Source: Wuchereria bancrofti
Lineage: Eukaryota > Nematoda > Chromadorea > Rhabditida > Onchocercidae
Reading direction: 5' to 3'
Length of the DNA stretch: 64,000 nucleotides
Assembly: GCA_005281725.1 (NCBI GenBank)
Contig: SSBO01000013.1
Location: 750,440-814,439, forward strand
Made by a program: the position numbers and the translations under genes. Of the stretch, positions 11,121-22,769 are shown piece after piece (the first letter of the stretch is position 1; every line of letters starts with the position of its first letter). Under the pieces are notes generated by a model, which did no database searches, was not told where the DNA came from, and saw only the letters and a list, made by a program, of their open reading frames with translations.

Positions 11121-13905
11121 ATAATAATAATAATAATAATAAATAAATAATGATAATAAATAATAAGTTTGATGAGTAATTTAATTATCTGATAAACACT
11201 GTCCCATTTAATTCAACTTATCTAATTATTGCAGCAAAATTATAGCAATGAAACAAACCACGGTGTATATGTCCATCAAAACATTATCATCTATCGAATA
11301 CCGATTGAATAACTGGATAAAATAACTGAATGAATTGAGAAATTATTTTGCAGAAAATATTCCCTTCATCAAAAAAAAAATGAAATGTTTAATAGTAAGA
11401 AGGAAGCATTTTATCAAAACATTATCAACACAAACCAATTAAATCGTTGTTTTCTTTCTTTTTTTTTGAAAAATTTTACAAAAAAATCCTTTGATTAATC
11501 AGTTTTTTTTTCGATCATTTGATGAAAAGGAAAAGAAAAAAGGAAAAATGCGTATGTCAAAACATTCTTAGATGCGAAAATTTACACTATGAAGCAGCGT
11601 GTGACATTATTTGTTAATTTATTTATTGCATTAACTACTATTGACATTAAGTACGTTTACTGCATTCGTTTTTTCTCACATTCTATTAATTAATTTTTTT
11701 TTGATTATTTATTTAATTATAAAAGTAATAATTTTGGATGAAATCATTTGAAATTTGTTTCGAACATTTTCTAACATTTTTTAAGTGAAATTATTTAAAA
11801 TTTGTGTTTCTTCAACGCTTTTTAATTTAGAACATTTATGAAATGTACTTTTTGAAATCATTTGCTCTATATTCTATTTTAATCTTTATATATATACATA
11901 TACAATTATCTATACATATACAATTATACATATACAATTATTTATATATATACATATACATCTATATTCTATATATATACAACATTTGTAGTTAAATCAC
12001 ATTTGTAGTTATTTGATTATTTCATTAAAAATTTTTTTTCATTGATATATCTGATGATTTTGGAAATTTCTATTCCATATTATCATTCTCTCTCATTTTC
12101 CGTCAATATTTCCGCATCTTTTGTCCATATATATTTATTATTCAATGAAAAAATTAAAAAGAAAAAATAAATATATATACAATTTTTGTATACATATATT
12201 TATTTAATTTTTTTTGGTTTTTCTTTGCAGAAATAAAAGAACAAATAAAAAACAAACAAAAAAACTTAACATTTATATTTATGTAAATATCACAGCAATT
12301 GTACGTCTTCTCTATGTATCAATTAAAGAATATGAAAATAATAAAACTGTTTATTTTCTATTTTGAAAAAAAATAAGCCAATTGAAAAACTTTCATTACT
12401 TTGCCTCCAATAACAATAAAAGAAACGATAAATTAGTAAGTACTTAGGTAAGTGTGGTAATTTTTTTGTCTTTTGAAAAATTCTAACGATTNATAAATAA
12501 CAATAAAAATTGGTTTAAATAACTAGTAACAGCAATAATAATAATAATAATAATAAATAAATAATGATAATAAATAATAAGTTTGATGAGTAATTTAATT
12601 ATCTGATAAACACTGTCCCATTTAATTCAACTTATCTAATTATTGCAGCAAAATTATAGCAATGAAACAAACCACGGTGTATATGTCCATCAAAACATTA
12701 TCATCTATCGAATACCGATTGAATAACTGGATAAAATAACTGAATGAATTGAGAAATTATTTTGCAGAAAATATTCCCTTCATCAAAAAAAAAATGAAAT
12801 GTTTAATAGTAAGAAGGAAGCATTTTATCAAAACATTATCAACACAAACCAATTAAATCGTTGTTTTCTTTCTTTTTTTTTGAAAAATTTTACAAAAAAA
12901 TCCTTTGATTAATCAGTTTTTTTTTCGATCATTTGATGAAAAGGAAAAGAAAAAAGGAAAAATGCGTATGTCAAAACATTCTTAGATGCGAAAATTTACA
13001 CTATGAAGCAGCGTGTGACATTATTTGTTAATTTATTTATTGCATTAACTACTATTGACATTAAGTACGTTTACTGCATTCGTTTTTTCTCACATTCTAT
13101 TAATTAATTTTTTTTTGATTATTTATTTAATTATAAAAGTAATAATTTTGGATGAAATCATTTGAAATTTGTTTCGAACATTTTCTAACATTTTTTAAGT
13201 GAAATTATTTAAAATTTGTGTTTCTTCAACGCTTTTTAATTTAGAACATTTATGAAATGTACTTTTTGAAATCATTTGCTCTATATTCTATTTTAATCTT
13301 TATATATATACATATACAATTATCTATACATATACAATTATACATATACAATTATTTATATATATACATATACATCTATATTCTATATATATACAACATT
13401 TGTAGTTAAATCACATTTGTAGTTATTTGATTATTTCATTAAAAATTTTTTTTCATTGATATATCTGATGATTTTGGAAATTTCTATTCCATATTATCAT
13501 TCTCTCTCATTTTCCGTCAATATTTCCGCATCTTTTGTCCATATATATTTATTATTCAATGAAAAAATTAAAAAGAAAAAATAAATATATATACAATTTT
13601 TGTATACATATATTTATTTAATTTTTTTTGGTTTTTCTTTGCAGAAATAAAAGAACAAATAAAAAACAAACAAAAAAACTTAACATTTATATTTATGTAA
13701 ATATCACAGCAATTGTACGTCTTCTCTATGTATCAATTAAAGAATATGAAAATAATAAAACTGTTTATTTTCTATTTTGAAAAAAAATAAGCCAATTGAA
13801 AAACTTTCATTACTTTGCCTCCAATAACAATAAAAGAAACGATAAATTAGTAAGTACTTAGGTAAGTGTGGTAATTTTTTTGTCTTTTGAAAAATTCTAA
13901 CGATT
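11079..13905. repeat. 1,413-bp direct repeat across an N (likely assembly overlap)
   Basis: 11079-12491 recurs as 12493-13905, with the N at 12492. Content is AT-rich non-coding sequence with an AAT/AAAT microsatellite (11121-11165 and its copy) and AT-rich simple repeats (11880-11985 and copy). I see no gene here. The pattern is the same as at the preceding join. Confidence 0.85.
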
Positions 13906-15677
13906 TTATAATTTATAGAAATTCACGAATTATGAAAAAATACTTTCTTTTTTAACTTATTTTGCTGCGAATGTGAAAATTATTTTATCATTATAGTAAG
14001 AGTATATCAATGGTTGAATCGTTATTTTCATAAAATTGTTCCTCTTTAAATTATGTTTTTTTCTTGCTTAAATAGAAACTGTTGCAACCTTTGTAGGTTA
14101 AATTTGTCACAATACTTTTTCATCTTGAATTATTAACACTTTTGGATAAGGTTTTGCATGTTCTAATATAACATTTATTACTATTATTATTGTTTCTATT
14201 ATTATTATTCCATTTTGTTGTATTTTTTGTTATTATTACTAATGATTATCTGATTTTGGCTTATATTTCAATTTGTTTTTTGATCGATATTTTAGCAAAA
14301 ATCAATCAGGAACGAGACTGAAGTGTAAATGACGTAATACGTGAACAGGAACATGTGAATTTAAAAAAAAACATATAACAAGAACAAAAGGAAAAGAAAG
14401 TATAATAAATTAAAATGGTAAAAAATGGAAAACAACTAGCGCTTTTTTTAATTTTTAAATAATATTGGAAAAACAATTCGCCACTACGCCATTACAGTAA
14501 AAGTGATAAACATTTATTTTCTAAATTTGACTGTCAAAATTACATTTATTTGCTAAATTGATTTTAAAGAAATTTACAGCATTTGATAATGGATCAAGTT
14601 TCCTGACTTTTCCTCCCAAAAAGTACTATTACAATATTACGGCATATGTAAATTTTTCTGATTTTAATTAGCATATTATTAATTTTAGAAAGTTTAAAAT
14701 TTTTAATTAAATTATGTTCCTGCAGAACTTTAAGAAGTAGAATTAANGCATTTGATAATGGATCAAGTTTCCTGACTTTTCCTCCCAAAAAGTACTATTA
14801 CAATATTACGGCATATGTAAATTTTTCTGATTTTAATTAGCATATTATTAATTTTAGAAAGTTTAAAATTTTTAATTAAATTATGTTCCTGCAGAACTTT
14901 AAGAAGTAGAATTAAAGCAATTTAGTGCAGTTTTCTTCATTCTACATTTCAAATAATTCATTTTTTTGCTTATTATATTATTATAAAATTAAATGCGTTA
15001 CAAGTATGGTATAGGCGTAAGCTATAAATGCAATACTTCGACATAGAGCTTTATCTCTTCATTAAGCCAATTTTCAAAACTTTATTACTATACAACCATT
15101 GTAACTGCTTTAATATATAATTACTGCAGCAAATTTTAGAGATTTTGGAAAAAACTTAAAAATGATGTCAAATTAAAAACAGAAAGAAAAAAGTTTATTT
15201 AAATGAAAAGAGATATGTAAGAGAATGAGGGAAGAAAAAAAGGACAAATTTTGAAATTCCGCCATCAAATTTAACTTTTATTATTTCATTAAAAATATCT
15301 CAAAAAAACTTAGCATCGTATAAACAAGAGAGAAACAATGAATTCAATTTTAATGATCTAACAAATGTGTCAAATTATTTCAAATTATTGTCGCAGTAAT
15401 ATAAATAATTATTTGCAATTAAATATTAAATTTGTTTTTCTTTTTTAACAGAGCAAAAAATTCTTTACTCTTTAAAAAAGAGTTTAAAAAAGAAAGTAAA
15501 AAAAGCTTAAATAATAACAATAATATGAAATTCAAGGAATCATATTTTATTACAAATAATTATGCTTAGTAGTAAGTATATTTTTACTAACGAATTTTTA
15601 TTTCAAATTTTTGAATTTCAATTTTATTCTCGACTTATTTCTATTATTGCATTCAATTATTAAAGCACATTTATTAT
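13906..15677. other. AT-rich non-coding stretch
   Basis: Apart from the short overlap at the 14747 N, I see only AT-rich sequence with homopolymer runs and no exon with a convincing frame and splice sites on either strand. It may be intronic to the minus-strand gene ending at 8112. Confidence 0.5.
14579..14915. repeat. 168-bp direct repeat across an N (likely assembly overlap)
   Basis: 14579-14746 recurs as 14748-14915 with a single N at 14747 ending the first copy. The sequence is AT-rich and non-coding. Confidence 0.85.
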
Positions 15678-15827
15678 TGTCGCCACAATGGAGAAGCTAT
15701 AACGTAATGAACAAAGATTATTGTATTAAATGATTTTAATCTACTTTGTAACTGTCGCCACAATGGCGAAGCTATAACGTAATGAACAAAGACTATTGTT
15801 TTAAGTGATTTTAATCTGCTTTGTAAC
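15678..15827. repeat. 75-bp tandem repeat, two copies
   Basis: Two copies begin at 15678 and 15753, each starting TGTCGCCACAATGG and ending near CTTTGTAAC. They differ at a few positions (gagaag/gcgaag, gattatt/gactatt). TGTCGCCAC also occurs on the minus strand at 53466-53458, beside the LTR-like element there, so the unit may derive from a retroelement end. That link is inference. Confidence 0.7.
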
Positions 15828-16019
15828 CTTAACAACCATAAAATCCCTCCCAATTTTCTTCCTTACAGAGTCATGCATTATAGCTTCTTGTCTTGGTATG
15901 GGTCGGTTGGGAGGTGTCTAGCTTGCTTATATCTTTAAATGTTTTATAATTAAGTTATGTTTGTGTGTTATATATCAATTCGTTATTGTAACGTTGTGTA
16001 ATTTTTAATGTTAATCTGT

Positions 16020-16041
16020 GGTTTAATTATCCAAGTTTGAG
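16020..16041 (+). other. SL1 spliced-leader-like 22-mer
   Basis: These 22 bases match the nematode SL1 spliced leader at 21 positions. The only difference is T for C in the internal ACCC (here ATCC). They are followed by GT, as in an SL RNA gene where the donor follows the leader. The following 100 bases do not resemble an SL RNA: there is no clear Sm-binding site, and the SL1 intron start is not matched. It could be an SL RNA pseudogene or a trace of a retroposed trans-spliced transcript. Confidence 0.6.
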
Positions 16042-16078
16042 GTTTGAATAATAAAGTATTTCACGAAGACTCCCACAG

Positions 16079-16492
16079 TGCATGTACACAGAACGGAACC
16101 AGTACAGATTCGAGAATCTAGCAGTATCGAAGACAAAGAAGTCAACGATCTGAACTATCAAGAGAGAAAAACTACTTTGTTTCGCAAGGAAGCAGAGCAG
16201 TAAGGAAGAAATACCAGATTTGTTTTTACAAAGAGAGATGTGTTATTGCAAAGTCTGAAAATCTGTTTTTCTGCGTAAAGTATCTTCGAGAAATTGCAAA
16301 AAATTGGTAGTATAGACATTATGATGATAATAAATATTATCTTGTACATAGCTTATTTTCGAAACTTGAAAGCTCAGTTTAAATATTTCAACGGTTCTTC
16401 ATTTGTATTTAATTAGATTCAGTCGAAAGAATCCAAAAATTCTTAAGAAACCTAGTTCACCTGATGATCTATTGCTGCTTTCCTCTACTTAA
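16079..16492 (+). CDS. Candidate two-exon coding segment, unknown protein
   Basis: Exon 16079-16199 has a CACAG acceptor and a strong GTAAGG donor, and is open with a credible residue mix (QIRESSSIEDKEVNDLNYQE). Exon 16417-16492 has an AATTAG acceptor, enters in the matching phase 2, and reads FSRKNPKILKKP then DDLLLLSST before TAA at 16490-16492. The same frame stays open again after that stop for about 34 codons (to 16597), which could mean an old broken frame. No start codon is placed and no family is recognised. It begins 37 bases after the SL1-like sequence. Confidence 0.35.
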
Positions 16493-17405
16493 CATAATGA
16501 CATGTATAAGTGGAAACGGTTGCCAACATCTATTAAAGAAGTTAGACCTACAAGGGTAAAGATTGGTTATGAGTGTTATTTGAAGCGGGTTTAATATATT
16601 TTAGACTCTTGTTGGTCATTTTTATAGATTTAAGATTCGCTTGGCATAGTTGATTAATAGTTAAGATTAATTGCTATGAAATAATGAGTGAGATAAGTCA
16701 AATACAGACTTGAAGAGAGTGTAAGGGAAACTATTCACAATGGTAGAATACAAATAAAAGGATATTTTGCATGAAAAGTTAATTTTCATTTTTGATGACA
16801 AGAAATTGTTTTCGATCAATAACACTATCAATTATGAAGAACATGAAATAATGCCAAGACGATCATAGTTGAAGTGGGAAATTCTGAATTAAAAATAAAA
16901 AGCTCGTTAAACTTATTCTAGTTAAGCTTATCTCATCTGGAAAAAAGAGGAAGTAGTGCAGGCTCAACTGCCTCTCTACCCATGTTTTAGATATATTAAG
17001 AAAGAATAGAACTTGTTTTAAAAATTTATGTTACTTCTAAACTGTGAATTGCAGCAGAAAGTGATAACAGAAAAATCGAATTATAATATGACGAAATGAG
17101 TTTGTATTGAATCCATAACATTAAAGATTGCCTTTTTTGAATATTCTAAGACAAATATAGGATCTTTCAATTTTATATCTCAAATAAGAAATCATTTATC
17201 TAACACTCATCCAACGTAGTTCAATTTATCCCCGTTGGCTCGAATGTTACAGTTTGTTAAGAATATGCTCAGTATGATATGTTGATAATTTCTCCCAATT
17301 TTACTGTTAAAACCTTTCAGCCTAACAACTAACATTCGATTGTTGAAAAGGTTGTCAGTTCTTTGTCTAACTAAGCTCTTTCGTTATTCGTCAGCTTTTA
17401 CTCAC

Positions 17406-17590
17406 TGTAGTTGTTGTAAATACATAAGGTTTAAACTGTTGCGCAGAATAGTTAACAAAATTATAATTCGGATGCTTTCGGCACACTCATTCGTCTTTTT
17501 TACTTCGACTTCGACACTGCTTCTGCCTGATTTTGCTTGCCAAATAAAATTTGTCTCCAAATATTTTGGTGTTATCCTAACTAATGCCAC
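17406..17590 (-). CDS. Candidate internal exon, unknown protein
   Basis: On the minus strand an open 185-nt block is bounded by a TACAG acceptor and a GTGAGT donor, the nematode-optimal donor. It encodes about 61 residues, including KSGRSSVEVEVKKTNECAES. It exits in phase 2, which matches the entry phase of the exon at 8824-8687, so it could belong to the same gene across a long intron. This is inferred from splice geometry only. Confidence 0.3.
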
Positions 17591-17703
17591 CTGTATTTAA
17601 GCAGATCCCTCTTGGATCGATCTTGGATCAACAAAAAGGAAAAATCCAGAGTGACTGATTATTACTGATAAATCACTCACAATTATTTTATAACGTTTAA
17701 GAA

Positions 17704-17704
17704 N

Positions 17705-17753
<49 letters not shown>
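17704..17753. repeat. (TA)n microsatellite at an assembly join
   Basis: About 24 TA units follow directly after an N at 17704. The true repeat length is unknown because the join lies inside the repeat. Confidence 0.9.
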
Positions 17754-17755
<2 letters not shown>

Positions 17756-17759
17756 CAGT

Positions 17760-20700
17760 AATCTTAATTTTATGAATTACCAAATGAAATTATCACATGT
17801 TAAATTAATTATCTCAATTAAGCATATAATTTCATATAAACATAACGTCAATGCGTGGATAACTTGTTATAATGATATAATAAGCTATACTTTTACTACT
17901 TGTTCATCATAATTATCCATGTATGACTGCCCGTTATACATAAAACTGCATGCTTAACTGATGTGTAATAATTGTACGTGCCGTAATTTCAGTAACATCT
18001 GATAATTCATAAAATTACGATTTTGAAGGAGTAATGTTTTACTATTTATTAAAAATCTATTAACACTATAGAAATAGCTCAAAAAGATTAAATTTTCATT
18101 TCAACAATTCAACATTCGTTTCCATTTCACATTAAATATCATTCTATTCCATTTTTATATGATTATTATTAACAATAATTAAGTAAAAACAATAATTATA
18201 AATTCCCTCAATATAATCTAAAATTGAATGGAAAAAAATTCTAAAGGCTAACATAAATTATAGTCGAATACAAAATGATAAATAAGGAAGGAAATATAAC
18301 GAAGAAATAAGCAATGAGCATTGCAAAAATTACAATAATGTGGCAATTCATAACCTTCCCGCTAATATCTTTCCCTTAGAGGTTCATAACCTTCCCGCTA
18401 ATATCTTTCCCAAGCTAACAGAACAACATGTCAACATAATAGACCAGAACTGTTGGACATCTGTGTGCGTGTGTGTTTGTGTCTGTGTATGTGATGTCAA
18501 CATGAAAAATCAACGGCAATGAACAGAAAGTGGAATAATCAATTTCATTAATTGTTAATAGTAGTTGTAGTGGCAGCAGAAGGAAGAAGAATAGAAAGAG
18601 GAGGAAGAGGAGAAGAAGGATGAGGTCAACGTTAACATCGTTATGGTCATGTCAAGGTGTCATAATTTTAATTGTTTCTGTGAGATGTACTATTTCAAAT
18701 AGAGACTAACATTGATTACAATCAGATGGGTTTCTTTTTTTCTTTTTCTTTTTTTTGATTTGTGGAATTGAAATATCTGTAATTTATCAATAATGTGTTA
18801 CTTTAACCTTATGAAATAGATAAAAGGAATATGATTAAATACACCCACGCAATTTTTACTGACTTACAAACATTGTTTTCCTTTCTCTCTCTCTCTATTC
18901 TCTTTCTTTTTTGTTAATATTTAATACAAATGAAATAATTACGACTTGATTATAATTCAAGCTTTAATGAATAATTTATAAAATAAGCTCTTCCCTTTTT
19001 TTTTGTGAAATTCAACTGTCTTAATTCGATTAAAATTTATTTTATATTCAAATCTTAAAATTCAGTTGAAGGTAATTTAATTTCACAGTATAATGAACGT
19101 TTAGCTGTCTTGTTGTTGGGTAAATAATTGAAACAAAAGAAAAAAGAGAAAAAAGGAAGAAATGACCTTGAAAGTGTCCTTTCGAAATTAACAGAGAGTA
19201 AGGGAAAAAAAAAGATAAAAATAAAATAAATTCGATGAACTGAACGATAAGCACGCATTAATGGAAATTTATTTCTTCCCAGTAATGTGTAACGTTACTG
19301 AATTAGATTGAAAAAATTGGAAGTAATCATTACAATTTTGTTGAATTTATTGTTTTTTTTTTTTAAAAAAAGATCCTTTTTTTTTCATCGATTTATTTTA
19401 AAAAAAAGAGAAAGAATTTTGTCACAAATATATTTTCAAACATATCTATACTATCTCAAAAAAAAAAAAGAAAAATATTTGATGGAAGAAATAATAAAAT
19501 TACATTGAATAAAAAATTGATGAATTAATTGATCAGTAGCTTTAATTTATGATTAGTGATTAATTTATTAATTTATTATTTACTTTCCAACTTATAAGTA
19601 CTTTTTATCACTTATTTTGAAGTTTAGAATTATCATTTTTTATTTATGCTAAGCTACTCTCATTTTCCTAATAAATTTAACTCATTTCAAAAAACTAAAA
19701 AGAAAAAATTTGTGTAAAATTTGACTAATTGTCTGAAAAAACTTAAATATTCATTGTTTGAAAGTGTTAAAAAGTGTCACATATATATTAAGAATAAACG
19801 ACAATAATGTCACACCTATTAATTGCTGAAAATTGGTCATTTCGATCATTTAATCAACAAATTGAATGAAATAAAATGGAAACTGAATGAAATTTTTTCT
19901 TTGAAAATTTGATGATCAACGTATGAAATTGTTTTATTTCTTGGAATATTTAGGTAATGATTTAATTGGGAAATTATTGCGTAGAAAATGTGAAGAGAAG
20001 AAAAATTGGCAAAGTGCATAAGCAAACTTTTTCGACAAATATATTTGTAATTGTTGAATACCGACGATATAAACCAGGTATGAAAAATGTTGACATAAAT
20101 GACTCATTTTTTTTATAGAAGTGACAGATGACTTCCGCTTATCTTTTTCTTTTCTCATTATTTATTATAATTGTTCTATTAGCTCAATAAGATCAGATAT
20201 TTGTTCATTTTTTTACTGAAAAAATAGTGCTAAAAATGATAATTTCTACTTATTGATTATCTGAAATGAGATTTAATAACATGCATAAGTTGAGATTACT
20301 TGAAAAAAAATAAGTAAACTAATTAATGAATTGGAAAAGGTAAATTGGCAGAGAAAAATGGAATATTACCTAGAAACTTTACAAAAAACAAAATGAAATC
20401 ATTTTTCAATTTTTAATTTCCATTTTTTTTCGAAATTCAAATGATGAAAATTTGAAAACAAATGCTAAAACGGCTACATAATGATATAATCCACAGATGG
20501 ATTAGGAAAAATGGCGGAGAAAAGAAAAAACAATGAGCAAATACAAATAAGTGATCCATACAAAAGATAACAACATCTAATTTAAAAAAAAAAAACGATT
20601 CATTAATTCATCCACCTACCATCAAATAAAGTTTAGACGAAAAAAGTTTGATTATAAAAGTAATAATTCAAAAACTTTTTTTTACCTTTCATTCATTCAT

Positions 20701-22769
20701 TCATTTTATTAATATATTTTTTGAATGTAATAATGTTTAATTAAAATGAGTGAAAAATTTTCACTCCCAATGTAATCTTTTTATTGGGCAATATTTGATG
20801 AAAAGAAATGCTGCAAAATTTAAAAGGAAAAAGAGAAATTAAATTAAAATGTAAAAAAAAAAAGTGAAATGAAAACTTCATCTGCTTCAAAAGGAAAAAA
20901 AAGCACGACCAATGTATAATTTCTTTTGTTTACTAATATAATGAAACACATAAGTGAAGATAAATTCAACAAACTTTGTCTTCTTTTTTTCTTCCAGCAT
21001 TCATTTATTATAAGTAAATAAACATAAATTTTTTTTCCGGAAAATTTCACACTTGTAAACTAATTTTGATATTTCCAACCGAAAAATTATTATCAAATGA
21101 GATAATGAAAGCTTCTATCTTTTTTTTATTTGAAAAATATTTTAGCATCATCAAAATCAGCAGAAGGAAGAGCTGGACTGACCGATCAATAGGAGAACAT
21201 ACGTTTTGTGCTATCCATACGCCAATTCTTTCCTTATCAAATTTCTCTTCATTTTAACTATTCATTAAATTTTGTTGGCTATTTCATTCCTTAGTTTCTT
21301 ATACTGTATATTATTGTAGAGATTTTGATTTAATATAATTAATGATTAACTGATTTGCACAAAATATAATATCCTTAATTAGATGTATTCCACATTATAT
21401 TATGCAATTTGATAACGGTTTATTCAAAAACAAAGAAAAAATTCTTAAAATTAAATAAAATTTGCAAATAAATCGCAATAACAGCAATGAAATATGAGAC
21501 GTGTAGTATTCATAAGTAATTCGGAAAAGGAAATAGAAATAAGAAAAGCAGAATCAGGAAAAATATATAATTTTTTTATATACAATGACATGAAACTTTC
21601 AAAACAAATAATATATGATCAACTTTTTCCTATCAGTAAACCGAGAAATTCAATCCTTTATCTATATAGAATCATCTAAAACTTAAGACTATACATTATC
21701 TATTAGTATAAATACATTTGGCTACAAAAGTTAACCTATGCGATTCTAATATGGAATACTAGACATAACATGAATCCTTTAACTACTACCATTATTACCA
21801 CAACAATTTTTTCTCCATATTTCATTTCATTAAAATTCTTACTTTCAATGCTTCTTCCCATTTCGGCCACTTTTCCATTATCATCTGAATGGTAAGTCAT
21901 AAAACGAACAATTGCTCTAGAAAGAATAAGCAAGCCAAGCATGGACAGGTTCCAATAGTGTAAATATTGGTAGCCATATTTAAGCCAAAACTATAAGATA
22001 AGAAGCAGAGATGAATAGTACAAAAAATTTGAAACATTTTAAAAAATATATCTTATGTATCAATCATCCTGCTATACAATTTTTTTTCTACAATTCAACG
22101 ATGCAGAAGGAAAGAAAATACAGGAGAAATTCCTAAAATAGAGAAACAAACCTATTAAAAACTAAAGAACTGAAAGAGAGAAAATGTATTTTGAGGATTC
22201 TCCAGCACAATTTAAATAAATTCGAGAATAAAATAGCACAAATGCACTGACGCATTGCTACAACAATGAGCATCGAAGGCAAAAATAAATTATTATACGG
22301 AATGATTCTTTTTTTACGATTCAAAAATAATTTCTCGTCCTTTCTACGAATGATTCTTTTCTAAGGATCATTTACTGAACTGAACAAAATAACGTTGAAA
22401 TAGTCAAAATTACAAAAAAGAAAGAAAATATTTACCGGTACATAGAAGTACTGGATTTAGCACAACAATTTCATGCTTGTTGTTACTAAAACAGTAACTG
22501 CACATATTATAAATAATCGCATATTCATCATGCATCCACTACACACAATATGTTTTATAAAACACATTTCTTCAATTACTCACAAACGAATCCCTAACTG
22601 ATCTCTCTTCTCTATTCCTTCTCTCTTATCAGGAAGGTATTTTAAAGTAAAACATTAGACTCAATCACTTTAGAAAAAAGATTTAAAATCCATTAAATTG
22701 TGCATGCAAAGCAAGCAAAGATGCACAGTAAAGAGATCATATTTAAAGAAGCGATATATAAAATATGAA
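17760..22769. other. Gene-poor AT-rich region
   Basis: About 5 kb with no confident exon. It holds a 36-bp near-tandem duplication (18347-18410), a degenerate TG microsatellite (18460-18495), purine-rich runs near 18570-18625 and many poly-A/T tracts. Short open frames near 21164-21255 and 21494-21679 (plus) have tolerable residue composition but no supporting splice partners. It lies downstream of the E2F gene's stop and so includes its 3' untranslated region. Confidence 0.5.

Noticed and set aside
8228..13905. Tandem biological duplication or satellite arrays
   Set aside because: The repeats look exact, occur only twice, and each has an N exactly at the end of its first copy, which fits assembly overlap better.
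21494..21679. 61-codon plus-strand frame (MRRVVFISNSEKEIEIRK...)
   Set aside because: The composition is acceptable, but there is no splice context, conserved motif or neighbour to support it in a very AT-rich region.
22432..22486. Short minus-strand block (NNKHEIVVLNPVLLCTG) with acceptor- and donor-like ends
   Set aside because: Only 17 codons, beyond the E2F stop, and no phase-compatible partner exon was found.
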